Assembly: GCF_905397395.1 (NCBI RefSeq)
Contig: NZ_CAJPVH010000014.1
Location: forward strand, 1-64,000
Length of the DNA stretch: 64,000 nt
Source: Cupriavidus campinensis
Lineage (GTDB): Bacteria; Pseudomonadota; Gammaproteobacteria; Burkholderiales; Burkholderiaceae
Direction of reading: 5' to 3'
In this document: positions 7,687 to 18,300 of the stretch, piece by piece
Numbering within the stretch: the stretch's first letter is position 1
How the letters are laid out: the number at the start of each line of letters is the position of its first letter
Translations under genes and position numbers: made by a program
The notes under the pieces: model-generated
What the model was told of the DNA's origin: nothing
Database searches by the model: none
The model's input: the letters and a program-made list of their open reading frames with translations, nothing else

Positions 7687-9120
7687 TCAGTTCGGAGTCG
7701 GCGGATTCGGGGAGTCGGACATCGACGGCGCACCGGGGGCACCGGGTGCGACACCGGCGGCGGTGCCGGGGGCAGTCGACATAAGCTTTTCAATCTGGAT
7801 GGCGGCAACCTGGAGTTCGTACTGCGCGGCGATCAGTTCGCTGCGGGCATTGCGCAGCACACGCTGCGCGTCCAGGTAGTCGAGAATGCCCCGCTCGCCG
7901 AAGCGGTAGGCGGCCTCGGCCACGCCCAGCGCGGACTCGGCCTCGCGCACGATGCCGGACTCCAGCGCCGTGACCTGCGCCTGGGTGATCTCGTACTGGC
8001 GGTAGGCGGTTTCCAGTTCCTGGTTCAGCTCGAACTCGCGCGCCTCCAGCGCGGTGCGGGCCTGGGTGGCCTGCGCCGCCGCCTCGCCCACCGGGCCGCT
8101 GCGGCGGTCCCACAGCGGAATCGTCATCACCAGGCCGATCTGCGACACGTTGTTGTCGGGCTGGCGGTCCGTGCTGGCGCGCACGGCCACTTCCGGCCAG
8201 CGCAGCGAGCGCTGGTAGTCCACGCCCAGCCGGGCGCGCTCCAGTTCCATGCGGCGCTGGGCCAGTTCGGCGTTGCCGGCCTGCATGGTGTCACGCAGCA
8301 CGGGCAGCATCGGCACGTCCGGGGCGTTGCCCAGCGTGCCGGTCAGGCGGAAGTTCGGCGGCAGCGCGCCGCCCACCTGCTGGCGCAGCGCGGTCTTGGC
8401 CTGCTCGACGCGCAGCTCCGTGGTCTGGAGCGTCTTCTGGGCAGCCAGCAGTTCGGTTTCGGCCTTGATCAGCTCGTAGCGCGGCGCTTCGCCCACGTCC
8501 ACGCGCACCTTGGCGCGGGAATGGATCTGGCGCATCAGGGCCAGGTCTTCCTGCGCGGCGGCCAGCTCGGTCTCGCGGCGCAGCACCTGGTAGTACGTGG
8601 TCTTCACGCGGGCGGAGAGGTCGCTGCGGAACGCCTGGCGCACGGCCTGCGACGCTTCCAGCCCGCGGCCGGCCATCTCCTGGCGCAGGCTGCGCTGCTG
8701 CGGATAGTCGAACTTCTGGACGAAGGCGTAGGACGGCGCGTTGCCGCTGGCGACACCGGCCTCCTTGCCGTGAAGTCGGCCATACATCACTTCTACCTGC
8801 GGGTTCGGATAGGCCCGCGCGGTGCTGATGGCGGCGGAGGCCGCATCGACATTGGCCTGCGCGGCCTCCACGCCCTTGTTGGTGGACTGGGCCAGCGAGA
8901 GCAAATAAGGCAGGTCGAAACTGTCGGCGGCGGCCATCGTGGCCGGTGAGGCGGCGCGCGGCAACGTCACAGGACCGGACGGCGCGGCAGGCTTGGTGGT
9001 AGCGGGCTGCGCCACCTTGGGTGCGGCGGCGGCGGCGCCGGGCACAGGCTGCGCGGCCATTGCCGGCGCCGCTACCAGCGATAGCGACGCGACCCAGGTC
9101 AGCGTTTTATGGATAGTCAT
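7687..9120 (-). CDS. TolC-family outer-membrane factor of the RND pump (CzcC-like)
   Basis: A 477-residue protein. It has a signal peptide (MTIHKTLTWVASLSLVAAP, probable cleavage after AMA), a Pro/Ala linker, and then two OEP repeats rich in long amphipathic helices (LAQSTNKGVEAAQANVDAAS in the first half, ERARLGVDYQRSLRWPEVAV and RFGERGILDYLDAQRVLRNA in the second), as in CzcC/TolC. It is the first gene of the operon and would form the exit duct across the outer membrane. A proline-rich tail (PGAPGAPSMSDSPNPPTPN) closes it. The ATG at 9120 was chosen because the signal peptide begins there. Confidence 0.9.
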   Translation of the reverse strand: MTIHKTLTWVASLSLVAAPAMAAQPVPGAAAAAPKVAQPATTKPAAPSGPVTLPRAASPATMAAADSFDLPYLLSLAQSTNKGVEAAQANVDAASAAISTARAYPNPQVEVMYGRLHGKEAGVASGNAPSYAFVQKFDYPQQRSLRQEMAGRGLEASQAVRQAFRSDLSARVKTTYYQVLRRETELAAAQEDLALMRQIHSRAKVRVDVGEAPRYELIKAETELLAAQKTLQTTELRVEQAKTALRQQVGGALPPNFRLTGTLGNAPDVPMLPVLRDTMQAGNAELAQRRMELERARLGVDYQRSLRWPEVAVRASTDRQPDNNVSQIGLVMTIPLWDRRSGPVGEAAAQATQARTALEAREFELNQELETAYRQYEITQAQVTALESGIVREAESALGVAEAAYRFGERGILDYLDAQRVLRNARSELIAAQYELQVAAIQIEKLMSTAPGTAAGVAPGAPGAPSMSDSPNPPTPN

Positions 9121-9370
9121 GTCGGAATCAATCGAGCGATACAACTGCCCGACGCCACCACGATGGCCAGGCGTGTCCTCGGCTGCGGCTGGGCTGCGGG
9201 AGGACTGCAAGGCATCACGCCGTGACGGCTCGGGTCACGGACGCTTGGGGGCGCTCAGGGGCAATGGACGGGACGACGCACGGCTGGTTAAGAGTAGTCG
9301 CTCAACGCCATGGCGGCAGAGGCGACAGAGACGACAACGTCAGAGACAGCGCGCGAGGGGGCCCGGAAGA

Positions 9371-9781
9371 TCAGGCGAGGAGATTGGGCGGCCGGAACAG
9401 GCCGTCCGGTTGGGACGCGGAGCGTCCCGGCAGGATGGGCGCCACGTCGTCGATCGACTGGGCCAGTTTCATGTCGGGGAGATCGAACAGCGCGCTGGAT
9501 TCCTCGATTTCATCGAGCAGATCCAGCGGATCCAGCAGGTCGGCCGACCAGATATTGCAGTAGCCCGGCGGCGGCGCGTTGTCGAACAGCGCCTCGGTCT
9601 CCAGCGCGGCATCGCCGGGCAGGACGATCTGGGCGAGGTCGTCACCGGTGGCCAGCATCGCGTCGTAGTCCGGCATGGCCGCCTCCACCTTCGGCGTGGA
9701 CGCGAGCGCACCCGCCGCTGCCGTAAAGGACAGCGCGGACAGCCACAGGGCAGTCAGCAGAAAGAGGATGAAGCGTCTCAA
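9371..9781 (-). CDS. Small acidic exported protein upstream of the RND operon
   Basis: A 136-residue protein with an N-terminal signal or membrane segment (MRRFILFLLTALWLSALSF). The mature part is very acidic (DLLDPLDLLDEIEESSALF) with one cysteine and no conserved domain that I recognise. It is on the same strand as the pump and 250 bp upstream of it, so it may be co-regulated. Small exported proteins such as CzcI and CnrX accompany pumps in Cupriavidus, but no specific similarity was seen and a metal role is only suggested by position and charge. Confidence 0.6.
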   Translation of the reverse strand: MRRFILFLLTALWLSALSFTAAAGALASTPKVEAAMPDYDAMLATGDDLAQIVLPGDAALETEALFDNAPPPGYCNIWSADLLDPLDLLDEIEESSALFDLPDMKLAQSIDDVAPILPGRSASQPDGLFRPPNLLA

Positions 9782-9933
9782 AACGGGGGCGCGATGAGGG
9801 TTGGGGCGTTAGGACGTTTGGGGCACAAACCGGGACGGCGCCGGGTTCTTGCAGAACCTGCACCAGCGCCGGGGTTGCTGCGGTACAGCATTGTAACCGA
9901 ACGCAACAATTGACAGGTCAGGTGGGGTAGTAG

Positions 9934-9945
9934 TTCCCCTAGGAA
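9934..9945. promoter_or_regulatory. Possible regulator site (TTCCCCTAGGAA)
   Basis: TTCC-CCTA-GGAA is a short dyad in the 262-bp divergent gap between the genes at 9781 and 10044, inside a GGGG-rich stretch (9922-9955). It resembles sites of response regulators only in general form. Apart from this, the gap shows nothing definite. Confidence 0.25.
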
Positions 9946-10043
9946 TGACGTCCCCCTGCGCGCGGCCATCCGCCGCGACGGTGCTACGATCGCCGCTTTG
10001 GAACCCGCAGCGCGCCCACGCCCGCACGCGTCGCTATCGTCAC

Positions 10044-10391
10044 ATGCATCGAATTTCCCGTAGATCCCTGATCCGGCTGACCATTTTCCTGAGCTTCGCC
10101 ACTGCCACCCTGGCCACCCATGCCGAAGGCATCGACCTGGACTGCGACCCCGCACTGGCCGCCACCGCCCTGCCCGCCCACCGCCTGATCTACGACCACG
10201 CGCTGCTCTCCATGGGCTACCGCCGGATCTTCGCGGACCAGCAGCGGCTGCTGCGCGAGCAGAGGATTACTGACGCGGAGGTTGTGGCCTTCCGCAAGCA
10301 GCGCGATGCGTGCACGTCCCTGGAGTGCCTGGATACGGTGTTTTCGGGGTGGAAGCAGAAGGCCGGCGCGGTCAGGGGGCGCAAGCCGTGA
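10044..10391 (+). CDS. Small exported hypothetical protein (LprI-like pattern)
   Basis: A 115-residue protein starting MHRISRRSLIRLTIFLSF with a signal peptide probably cleaved after ATHA. The mature chain is helical with paired cysteines (LDCDP near the start, then RDACTSLECLDTVFSGW). The C-x4-C-L pattern followed by an aromatic helix recalls the lysozyme-inhibitor LprI/DUF1311 group, but this is a weak resemblance. The start at 10044 is the first ATG that places the signal peptide at the N-terminus. Confidence 0.6.
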   Translation: MHRISRRSLIRLTIFLSFATATLATHAEGIDLDCDPALAATALPAHRLIYDHALLSMGYRRIFADQQRLLREQRITDAEVVAFRKQRDACTSLECLDTVFSGWKQKAGAVRGRKP

Positions 10392-10408
10392 TGCTGGCCT
10401 TGACCGGC

Positions 10409-10924
10409 TCAGAAGTGCGTCCGCAGATGCCGGACGAGCGCGAGGTGATGGCCGCCCTGCAGCCAGAACTCATGGGATACCGCCAGGGCAATCAGCCATG
10501 AAGCCGCAACGACGAGAAGGTCGCACCGCCCGCTCTTCCACCAGTTCAGCGAATGGCGCCCCGCGATCCACGGTACGCCCAGCGGGTTCGGCCAGTCGGC
10601 CAGCAAGTGCATGACGCCACCGCAGGCGAAGCCGAATGCGGGTGCAGCCCAGGGATGGGTGCCCAGCGCGTGGTAGGCCCATAGCATCAGGCCAATCCAC
10701 GCGATGCCCCAATGCGTCCAGGTGCGATGGGTAATCCACAGGCGCCGCGACCTCGACCACCATGCCACTTCCATCCAGTCTGGCGCGGTGCTGCCCAGCA
10801 CCGCCGCCACAAACCCCACAATGCTGGCCCATCCCCACCCTTCGCCGCCGCCCTTCGCGATGACCACTGCAGCGATGACGGCCGCCGCCCATCCGGTGGC
10901 GTGGTGAGCTTTGCTTGAGGCCAT
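10409..10924 (-). CDS. YdjM-type membrane protein (metal-dependent hydrolase family PF04307-like)
   Basis: A 171-residue inner-membrane protein with about four hydrophobic segments. It has the family pattern: SKAHHATGWAA near the N-terminus, GSTAPDWMEV, THRTWTHWG and GGVMHLLADWPNPLGVPW. The conserved His and Asp residues would bind metal. Similar proteins (E. coli YdjM) are often LexA-controlled, but no LexA box was seen here. It converges with the small exported protein gene, 17 bp apart at the 3' ends. The biochemical activity is not established for this family. Confidence 0.75.
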   Translation of the reverse strand: MASSKAHHATGWAAAVIAAVVIAKGGGEGWGWASIVGFVAAVLGSTAPDWMEVAWWSRSRRLWITHRTWTHWGIAWIGLMLWAYHALGTHPWAAPAFGFACGGVMHLLADWPNPLGVPWIAGRHSLNWWKSGRCDLLVVAASWLIALAVSHEFWLQGGHHLALVRHLRTHF

Positions 10925-11033
10925 GAGACTGCGCGTGTACGCCGGTGATCCATGAGGGGGCGCAATCTTGGCAGATGTGCGCGAGAAACACCAGCGCTGG
11001 ATCGACCACGTCGTGGGGGGGCGGGGCGCGCCT

Positions 11034-12983
<1,950 letters not shown>

Positions 12984-13054
12984 GGGTCTCCTCGTCGGCC
13001 GCCTCCAGGCGCTGCGGCGCCTCTCGTGTACGTTGCACGCGTGTTTCACGGCGG

Positions 13055-13087
13055 TTTCATGAAATGTCTCATGAGTGTTTCATGAAA
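13055..13087. promoter_or_regulatory. Three phased palindromes, probable upstream activating sites
   Basis: TTTCATGAAA (13055-13064), TCTCATGAGT (13067-13076, core CTCATGAG) and TTTCATGAAA (13078-13087) share a TCATGA core. Their centres are 12 and 11 bp apart, about one helical turn. They lie roughly 95-130 bp before the predicted start of transcription of the sigma-54 promoter, the usual place for enhancer sites of such activators. Confidence 0.7.
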
Positions 13088-13154
13088 CGTGCGCCACGTC
13101 ACCCCTCCCTCCTCATTCCATTAAAAATCAGTCATTTAGCAACTCCCCCATGCA

Positions 13155-13171
13155 TTGGCATACCGATTGCA
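13155..13171 (+). promoter_or_regulatory. Sigma-54 (-24/-12) promoter of the CoA-transferase operon
   Basis: TTGGCATACCGATTGCA has GG at 13157-13158 and GC at 13169-13170 with exactly 10 bases between. It matches YTGGCAYG-N4-TTGC except for one or two bases. It lies 32 bp upstream of the first gene's start codon and faces the right way. The divergent sigma-54 activator supports the call. Confidence 0.85.
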
Positions 13172-13202
13172 CTGAACAATCAATACGAACACGGAGGAAG
13201 CA

Positions 13203-14402
13203 ATGCAGGCGCTCGGACACATCACCGTACTTGACCTGACCCATATGCTCTCGGGCCCGTACGGCACCATGCTGCTGGCCGACCTGGGCGCACGCACGAT
13301 CAAGGTGGAGCCCCCTGGCACCGGGGAAGGCACGCGCAAACTGCTTGCGGAGAGCGAGGACTACGCCCGCGACGGCATGGGCGCGTACTTCCTCACCCTG
13401 AACCGCAACAAGGAAAGCGTGTGCGTGGACCTGAAGTCCGAGGCAGGCCGGGCGGTGTTTCTGGATCTGGTGCGCCATGCCGACGTGGTCTTCGACAATT
13501 TCAGCGCCGGCGTGACGGAGCGCCTGGGTATCGATTACGCATCGCTCTCCAAGGTCAATTCGCGCATCATCACCTGCTCCGTCACCGGCTTCGGCCAGAC
13601 CGGGCCAGACCGGCAGCAGCCCGCGTTCGACCAGGTGGTGCAGGCCATGGGTGGCGGCATGTCCATCACCGGCATGTCGGATGGCCCGCCGGTACGCAGC
13701 GGCATTCCCGTGGGTGACCTGGGCGGCGGTGTGTTCGGCGCCATCGGCGTGCTGGCGGCGCTGGCGGCGCGCGAACAGACCGGGGTGGGCCAGCACGTGG
13801 ACATCTCCATGCTGGACGCCCAGATCTCGCTGCTGAACTACATGGCGACGATGCACCTGATGTCCGGCCTGGTGCCCGAACGCATCGGTAACAGCCATTT
13901 CGTGCACGTGCCGTACAACACCTATCCGACCCGCGACGGCCACATCATCATTGCCTGCATCGGCGACGCGTTCTTCGAACGCTTCCTCAGCGTGATCGAC
14001 CATCCCGCACTGCGCGCACCCGAGTACCTGAAGCAGCCGGGCCGCTATGCCGACAAGGCGCGGATCGACGCCATCATCGCCAACGAACTGCGCGCCGAGT
14101 CGTCGGCCTACTGGCTGGCCCGTTTGCGGCAGGCTCGCATTCCGTGCGGCCCCGTCAACGATTTCGCGCACGCCTTGCGCGAGCCGCAGGTGGAGGCACG
14201 CGACATGATTGTCGAGGTGCCACTGAAGACCGGCGAGACCGTGCGGATGCCCGGCAATCCGGTGAAGCTTTCCGGGGTGACCACGCCGGCCTATACCTGT
14301 CCGCCCGCGCTGGGCGAGCACACGGCCACGGTGCTGCGTGACACGCTGGGCTATGACGACGCACAGATTGCGCGGCTGCGCGAAGCTGGGGCCGTAGCAT
14401 GA
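13203..14402 (+). CDS. CaiB/BaiF family (class III) CoA transferase
   Basis: A 399-residue enzyme that moves CoA from a donor thioester to a free carboxylate. It shows the family N-terminus (ITVLDLTHMLSGPYGTMLLA, DLGARTIKVEPPGTGEGTR), the SVTGFGQTGP segment and GIPVGDLGGGVFGAIGVLAA, whose Asp (about 172) fits the catalytic aspartate of formyl-CoA transferase and related enzymes. The start has GGAGG about 8 bases upstream. It is the first gene of the sigma-54-controlled operon and overlaps the next gene by 4 bp (ATGA). The acid substrate is unknown; the lyase partner suggests a branched hydroxy-dicarboxylate. Confidence 0.9.
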   Translation: MQALGHITVLDLTHMLSGPYGTMLLADLGARTIKVEPPGTGEGTRKLLAESEDYARDGMGAYFLTLNRNKESVCVDLKSEAGRAVFLDLVRHADVVFDNFSAGVTERLGIDYASLSKVNSRIITCSVTGFGQTGPDRQQPAFDQVVQAMGGGMSITGMSDGPPVRSGIPVGDLGGGVFGAIGVLAALAAREQTGVGQHVDISMLDAQISLLNYMATMHLMSGLVPERIGNSHFVHVPYNTYPTRDGHIIIACIGDAFFERFLSVIDHPALRAPEYLKQPGRYADKARIDAIIANELRAESSAYWLARLRQARIPCGPVNDFAHALREPQVEARDMIVEVPLKTGETVRMPGNPVKLSGVTTPAYTCPPALGEHTATVLRDTLGYDDAQIARLREAGAVA

Positions 14403-15343
14403 GCGACGCACAACGCCATGCCACGCCGGACATCGTCATCACGGACGTTGCACCGCGCGACGGGCTGCAGAACCAGGCCGTCGCCATTTCCACCGATGCC
14501 AAGGTAGAACTGATCCGCCTGCTGGCGCGTGCCGGCGTACGCAGCGTCGAGGCCACCAGCTTCGTCTCGCCGAAGGCCGTGCCGCAGATGGCCGACGCGG
14601 CGGACGTGGTCCAGCGCGCTGCGGCACAGTGCCCGGACCTGCGGCTCTCCACGCTGGTGCCGAATCTCAAGGGGCTGGAACGGGCGCACAGCGCCGGGGC
14701 CACCGAGATCGCGGTGGTGCTCTCCGCCACCGAGACGATGAACCAGCGCAACATCAATATGGGGCTGGACGCCGCCACCGATGTCAGCGAACAGACGCTG
14801 GTGCGGGCGCGCGAACTCGGCCTGCGCACGCGTGCCTATGTGGCGGTTGCGTTCGATTGCCCGTTCGAAGGGCCGGTCGACCTCGATACGGTGTTGCGTC
14901 TGGCCTGCCGCATGCGGGACGCCGGCGCGGAAGAAATCGTGATCGCCGACACCATCGGCGCTGCAGCGCCCGCCGCCGTCAAATCGCGCATGGCTGCGCT
15001 GGCACAAGCACTCGACCCCGGCACGCTGGCCGTGCATCTGCATGACACGCGCGGCCTGGGCGTCGCCAATGCATGGGCCGCGTTGGAAGCCGGCGTGCGC
15101 CGCTTCGACGCCAGCGTGGGCGGCATTGGCGGCTGTCCGTTTGCCCCGGGCGCCGCAGGCAACCTGGCCACCGAAGACCTGGTGCTGATGGCCGAGCAAT
15201 GCGGCCTGCGTACCGGGATTTCGCTCGATGGACTGCTCGACGCGGTGACATTCGCCGAATCGCTGCTGGATCGCCCCCTTGGCGGCCGCTCCATTGCATG
15301 GCTGCGGCGCCAGCAGAACCCTCGCGGCAAAAGCTGCACGTAA
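14399..15343 (+). CDS. Hydroxymethylglutaryl-CoA lyase-like enzyme
   Basis: A 314-residue TIM-barrel lyase of the HMGL-like family. It has the metal and substrate motif VAPRDGLQNQ, TSFVSPKAVPQMAD, the metal-binding HLHD of LAVHLHDTRGLGVANAW, and the flexible loop GGCPFAPGAAGNLATEDL with the catalytic cysteine conserved in true HMG-CoA lyases. The reaction would be cleavage of a 3-hydroxy-3-methylglutaryl-type CoA ester to an oxo acid and acetyl-CoA. Its start codon overlaps the stop of the CoA transferase, so the two are translationally coupled. With that enzyme it could degrade free 3-hydroxy-3-methylglutarate or a homologue (inference). Confidence 0.88.
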   Translation: MSDAQRHATPDIVITDVAPRDGLQNQAVAISTDAKVELIRLLARAGVRSVEATSFVSPKAVPQMADAADVVQRAAAQCPDLRLSTLVPNLKGLERAHSAGATEIAVVLSATETMNQRNINMGLDAATDVSEQTLVRARELGLRTRAYVAVAFDCPFEGPVDLDTVLRLACRMRDAGAEEIVIADTIGAAAPAAVKSRMAALAQALDPGTLAVHLHDTRGLGVANAWAALEAGVRRFDASVGGIGGCPFAPGAAGNLATEDLVLMAEQCGLRTGISLDGLLDAVTFAESLLDRPLGGRSIAWLRRQQNPRGKSCT

Positions 15344-15405
15344 GGCCGGCACGGATGCCGCCGAGCATCCGGTCACACAAGACCCATAAAGGAAGGAGAC
15401 ACCCG

Positions 15406-16371
15406 ATGAAGAACACTCGCTGGATTCGAGGCGTGCTGGGCGCCATGGCCTGCGCCGCCGCGCTGGCTTCTGGCCACGCGGCTGCGAAGTGGCCGGAAAA
15501 GACCGTCACGCTGGTGGTGCCCTATGCGCCCGGTGGCGGCACCGATATCGTCAGCCGCCTGGTCGCGCAGAAGCTGTCCGAGCGTTGGGGGCAGTCGGTA
15601 GTGGTGGACAACCGGCCCGGCGCCAACGGCGTGATCGGCTCCAGCCACGTTCACAAGTCCGCCCCGGACGGCTACACGCTGCTGATGGTGGTGGGCTCGC
15701 ACGCGATCAATCCTGTGCTGATGAAAAGCCTGCCTTACGACACGGTGCGTGGCTTCTCCCCGATCACGCGCCTCGCCATCTCGCCGATGGTGCTGGTGGT
15801 ATCGAAGTCCAACCCTGCGAAATCCCTGACCGACCTCGTCAGTGCCGCCCGTAGCCAGCCGCTTGGCATCGGCTACTCAGAAGGCCAGACGCGACTGACC
15901 GGCGAACTGCTGCGCCAGGCGGGCAATCTCAAGACCATTCCGGTGTCGTACAAGGGCGGCGCACAGATCATGGTCGATGTGATCGGCGGCCATGTGGGCG
16001 CCGGATTCACCAGCGTGCTGACGGCATTGCCCCACGTGCAAAGCGGCAATCTGCGCGTGATTGGCGTGGCGGCGGATCAGCGCATGTCGCTCTTCCCCGA
16101 TGCGATGACGTTCAAGGAAGCCGGACTCGATGGCGTGGAATCGCTGAACTGGTATGGCCTGTTCGGGCCGGCGGGCATGTCGCCGGCCATCGTGGAGCAG
16201 ATCCATCACGACCTGCAGCAGGTCACGCAGGACCCGGCGCTCGCCAAGCAGATGAAAGACCAGGGGGCTACCATCGTCCTGACCCCACCGACGGAGTTTC
16301 GCGCCTTCCTCGACAAGGAAACGCGGAAATGGGCCGACGTGGCCAAACGCGGTGGCATCCAGCCCGAATAG
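15406..16371 (+). CDS. Bug/TctC-family periplasmic carboxylate-binding protein (operon gene 3)
   Basis: A 321-residue protein with a Sec signal (MKNTRWIRGVLGAMACAAAL, cleavage after AAA near residue 28). The Bug signature follows: KTVTLVVPYAPGGGTDIVSR, VVVDNRPGANGVIGS and ALPHVQSGNLRVIGV. Bug proteins bind a carboxylate in the periplasm between two lobes. A strong ribosome site (AAGGAAGGAG) stands 6-8 bases before the ATG. No TctA/TctB transporter genes are nearby, so it either uses a distant partner or acts as a sensor. Operon position suggests it captures the substrate of the CoA transferase/lyase. Confidence 0.93.
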   Translation: MKNTRWIRGVLGAMACAAALASGHAAAKWPEKTVTLVVPYAPGGGTDIVSRLVAQKLSERWGQSVVVDNRPGANGVIGSSHVHKSAPDGYTLLMVVGSHAINPVLMKSLPYDTVRGFSPITRLAISPMVLVVSKSNPAKSLTDLVSAARSQPLGIGYSEGQTRLTGELLRQAGNLKTIPVSYKGGAQIMVDVIGGHVGAGFTSVLTALPHVQSGNLRVIGVAADQRMSLFPDAMTFKEAGLDGVESLNWYGLFGPAGMSPAIVEQIHHDLQQVTQDPALAKQMKDQGATIVLTPPTEFRAFLDKETRKWADVAKRGGIQPE

Positions 16372-16380
16372 GAAATCCCC

Positions 16381-17175
16381 ATGGATCTTGAACTGACTGA
16401 CAAGCGCGTGCTGATCACCGGCGGCAGCCGCGGCATTGGCCTCGCCTGCGCCCGCGCGTTCCTGCGTGAAGGTGCCAAGGTGGCGATCATCGGACGTAGC
16501 GAGGCCAATCTCGCCGCCGCGCGGACCGCACTGGTGGCCGATGCGCCGGGCGCCGATCCGTTCACGGTTGCGGCTGACCTGAGCGACGCGGCGCAGGCCG
16601 CGCACGCCGTTGACGCCGCAGCCACCGCATTGGGCGGCATCGACATCCTGGTCACGTCCGCCGGTGGCGCGCGCCGCACCCCGCCTGCGGAGCTGACGCC
16701 CCAGTCGTGGCGCGAGGCGATGGACGCGAAATACTTCAGCTACATGCACGTCATCGACCCGGTCATCAAGCGCATGGCCCAGGCTGGGCACGGCGCCATC
16801 GTCAACGTCGTCGGCATGGGCGGCAAGGTAGCGAGCCCGACCCATTTGCCCGGCGGCGCCGCCAATGCCGCCCTGATGCTGGCAACGGCGGGGCTGGCCA
16901 GCGCGTACGGCCGGTTCGGGGTGCGGGTGAACGCCCTCAACCCATCAGCCACGCGCACCGAGCGGCTTCAACAGGGCCTGGAAGCCGAAGCGAAACTGGC
17001 TGGCACAACCGTCGAGGAGGCCCTCGGCAAAGCCAACGAACGCACCGGGCTCGGGCGGCTTGCCGCGCCCGAAGAGATCGCCGATGCCGTGCTGTTTTTC
17101 GCGTCGGCACGCGCGTCCTACATTTCGGGGGCGATCCTGTCGATCGACGGCGCCACCACGCCCATCGTCGTCTGA
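16381..17175 (+). CDS. Short-chain dehydrogenase/reductase-fold protein with altered active site
   Basis: A 264-residue SDR-fold protein. The NAD(P)-binding TGGSRGIG stands at residues 13-20, and VTSAGG replaces the usual NNAG. The normal Tyr-x3-Lys pair is missing: in the aligned segment SPTHLPGGAANAALM the expected Tyr is Gly158 and the Lys is Asn162. A subgroup of SDR-like proteins shows this same GGxxNAAL pattern, so this is probably a divergent family rather than damage. It starts 9 bp after the Bug gene and ends LSIDGATTPIVV. The reaction is uncertain. Confidence 0.85.
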   Translation: MDLELTDKRVLITGGSRGIGLACARAFLREGAKVAIIGRSEANLAAARTALVADAPGADPFTVAADLSDAAQAAHAVDAAATALGGIDILVTSAGGARRTPPAELTPQSWREAMDAKYFSYMHVIDPVIKRMAQAGHGAIVNVVGMGGKVASPTHLPGGAANAALMLATAGLASAYGRFGVRVNALNPSATRTERLQQGLEAEAKLAGTTVEEALGKANERTGLGRLAAPEEIADAVLFFASARASYISGAILSIDGATTPIVV

Positions 17176-17298
17176 TGTCGCCCGATGTCGTCTGATGTCG
17201 TCTGATTGCACCGAAGCCGTACCCGTCGTTCCGCAGTACCAGATTGCAGATAACAGGCGAATAACGCCGAACTCACTGTTGCAGCAGGAGGAGACCCT

Positions 17299-18288
17299 AT
17301 GCACCGCCGTACCCTCGTCAAGGCGCTATGCGCCGTTGCCGTCACCGTCGCCACGCCGGCCATATCCGGCACCAGCGCCTTCGCGCAAGACTACCCGTCG
17401 CGCCCGATCCGGCTGATCGTGCCGTTCGCGCCGGGCGGCGTTTCGGATACCAGCGCCCGTGTGATTGCGGACAGGCTGGGCCAGCGCCTTGGCCAGCAGA
17501 TCGTGGTCGACAACAAGCCCGGTGCCTCGGGAAATATCGGCAGCGCGATGGTGGCCCAGTCGGCGCCCGATGGCTACACGCTGCTGCTCGGGTTCGACGG
17601 CACCATCGTCATCAATCCGCATGTCTTTCCCAAGGTGCCATTCGACCCGGTCAAGGACTTCGTGCCCGTCGGAAAGATTGGCGATGCGGCGCTGATCCTG
17701 ATTACCCACCCGTCCGTCCCGGCGAAGAACCTGAAGGAACTCGTCGCGTATTCGCAGACCCGGCCCGAAGGGTTGTCATATGGCAGCGCCGGCACCGGCA
17801 GCACGCCGCACCTGGCCGGGGAGCTGCTCAAGGCCCGCACCGGCCTGAAGATGACGCACATCCCCTACAAGGGCGGCGGCCAGGCGATGGGGGATCTGGT
17901 GGGCGGCACGCTGCCGGTGCTGTACACGGCCGTGGCCGGCGCGCAGCAATACGTGAAAACCGGCAAGGCCACGGCGATTGCAGTTTCCGGCGCGAGCCGC
18001 GTATCGACGCTGCCGGATGTGCCGACGCTGGAGGAATCAGGCGCCCCAGGTCTGGTCAGCGACTCGTGGGTGGGATTGCTGGCCCCCGCCAAGACGCCAA
18101 AGGAGATCGTCGACCGGCTGTCGAAGGAGTTGAATGTCGTGGTCAACCAGCCCGAGACGCGCGAACGGCTCGCCACGCTGGGCATCGATCCGGTCGGCAA
18201 TTCATCGGAGGCGTTTGGCAAGCAGATCCAGGCGGACCTGAAGAAGTACGGCGAGGTCGTCAAGACCGCCAACATCAAGGTCGAGTGA
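17299..18288 (+). CDS. Bug/TctC-family periplasmic binding protein (operon gene 5)
   Basis: A 329-residue protein with a signal peptide (MHRRTLVKALCAVAVTVATP, probable cleavage after AFA). The Bug motifs are RPIRLIVPFAPGGVSDTSAR, IVVDNKPGASGNIGSAM and MTHIPYKGGGQAMGDLVGG. GGAGGAG lies 8-14 bases before the ATG. It is the second Bug of the sigma-54 operon and is clearly not a copy of the one at 15406, since sequence between the motifs differs throughout. The 123-bp gap before it contains a short direct repeat of ATGTCGTCTGATGTCGTCTG type (17173-17205), possibly from slippage. Confidence 0.92.
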   Translation: MHRRTLVKALCAVAVTVATPAISGTSAFAQDYPSRPIRLIVPFAPGGVSDTSARVIADRLGQRLGQQIVVDNKPGASGNIGSAMVAQSAPDGYTLLLGFDGTIVINPHVFPKVPFDPVKDFVPVGKIGDAALILITHPSVPAKNLKELVAYSQTRPEGLSYGSAGTGSTPHLAGELLKARTGLKMTHIPYKGGGQAMGDLVGGTLPVLYTAVAGAQQYVKTGKATAIAVSGASRVSTLPDVPTLEESGAPGLVSDSWVGLLAPAKTPKEIVDRLSKELNVVVNQPETRERLATLGIDPVGNSSEAFGKQIQADLKKYGEVVKTANIKVE

Positions 18289-18300
18289 GACGCGGCGCGG

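Noticed and set aside
12984-13049. Longer N-terminus for the sigma-54 activator
   Set aside because: It lacks a ribosome site and covers part of the operator palindromes; the start at 12983 has AGGAG.
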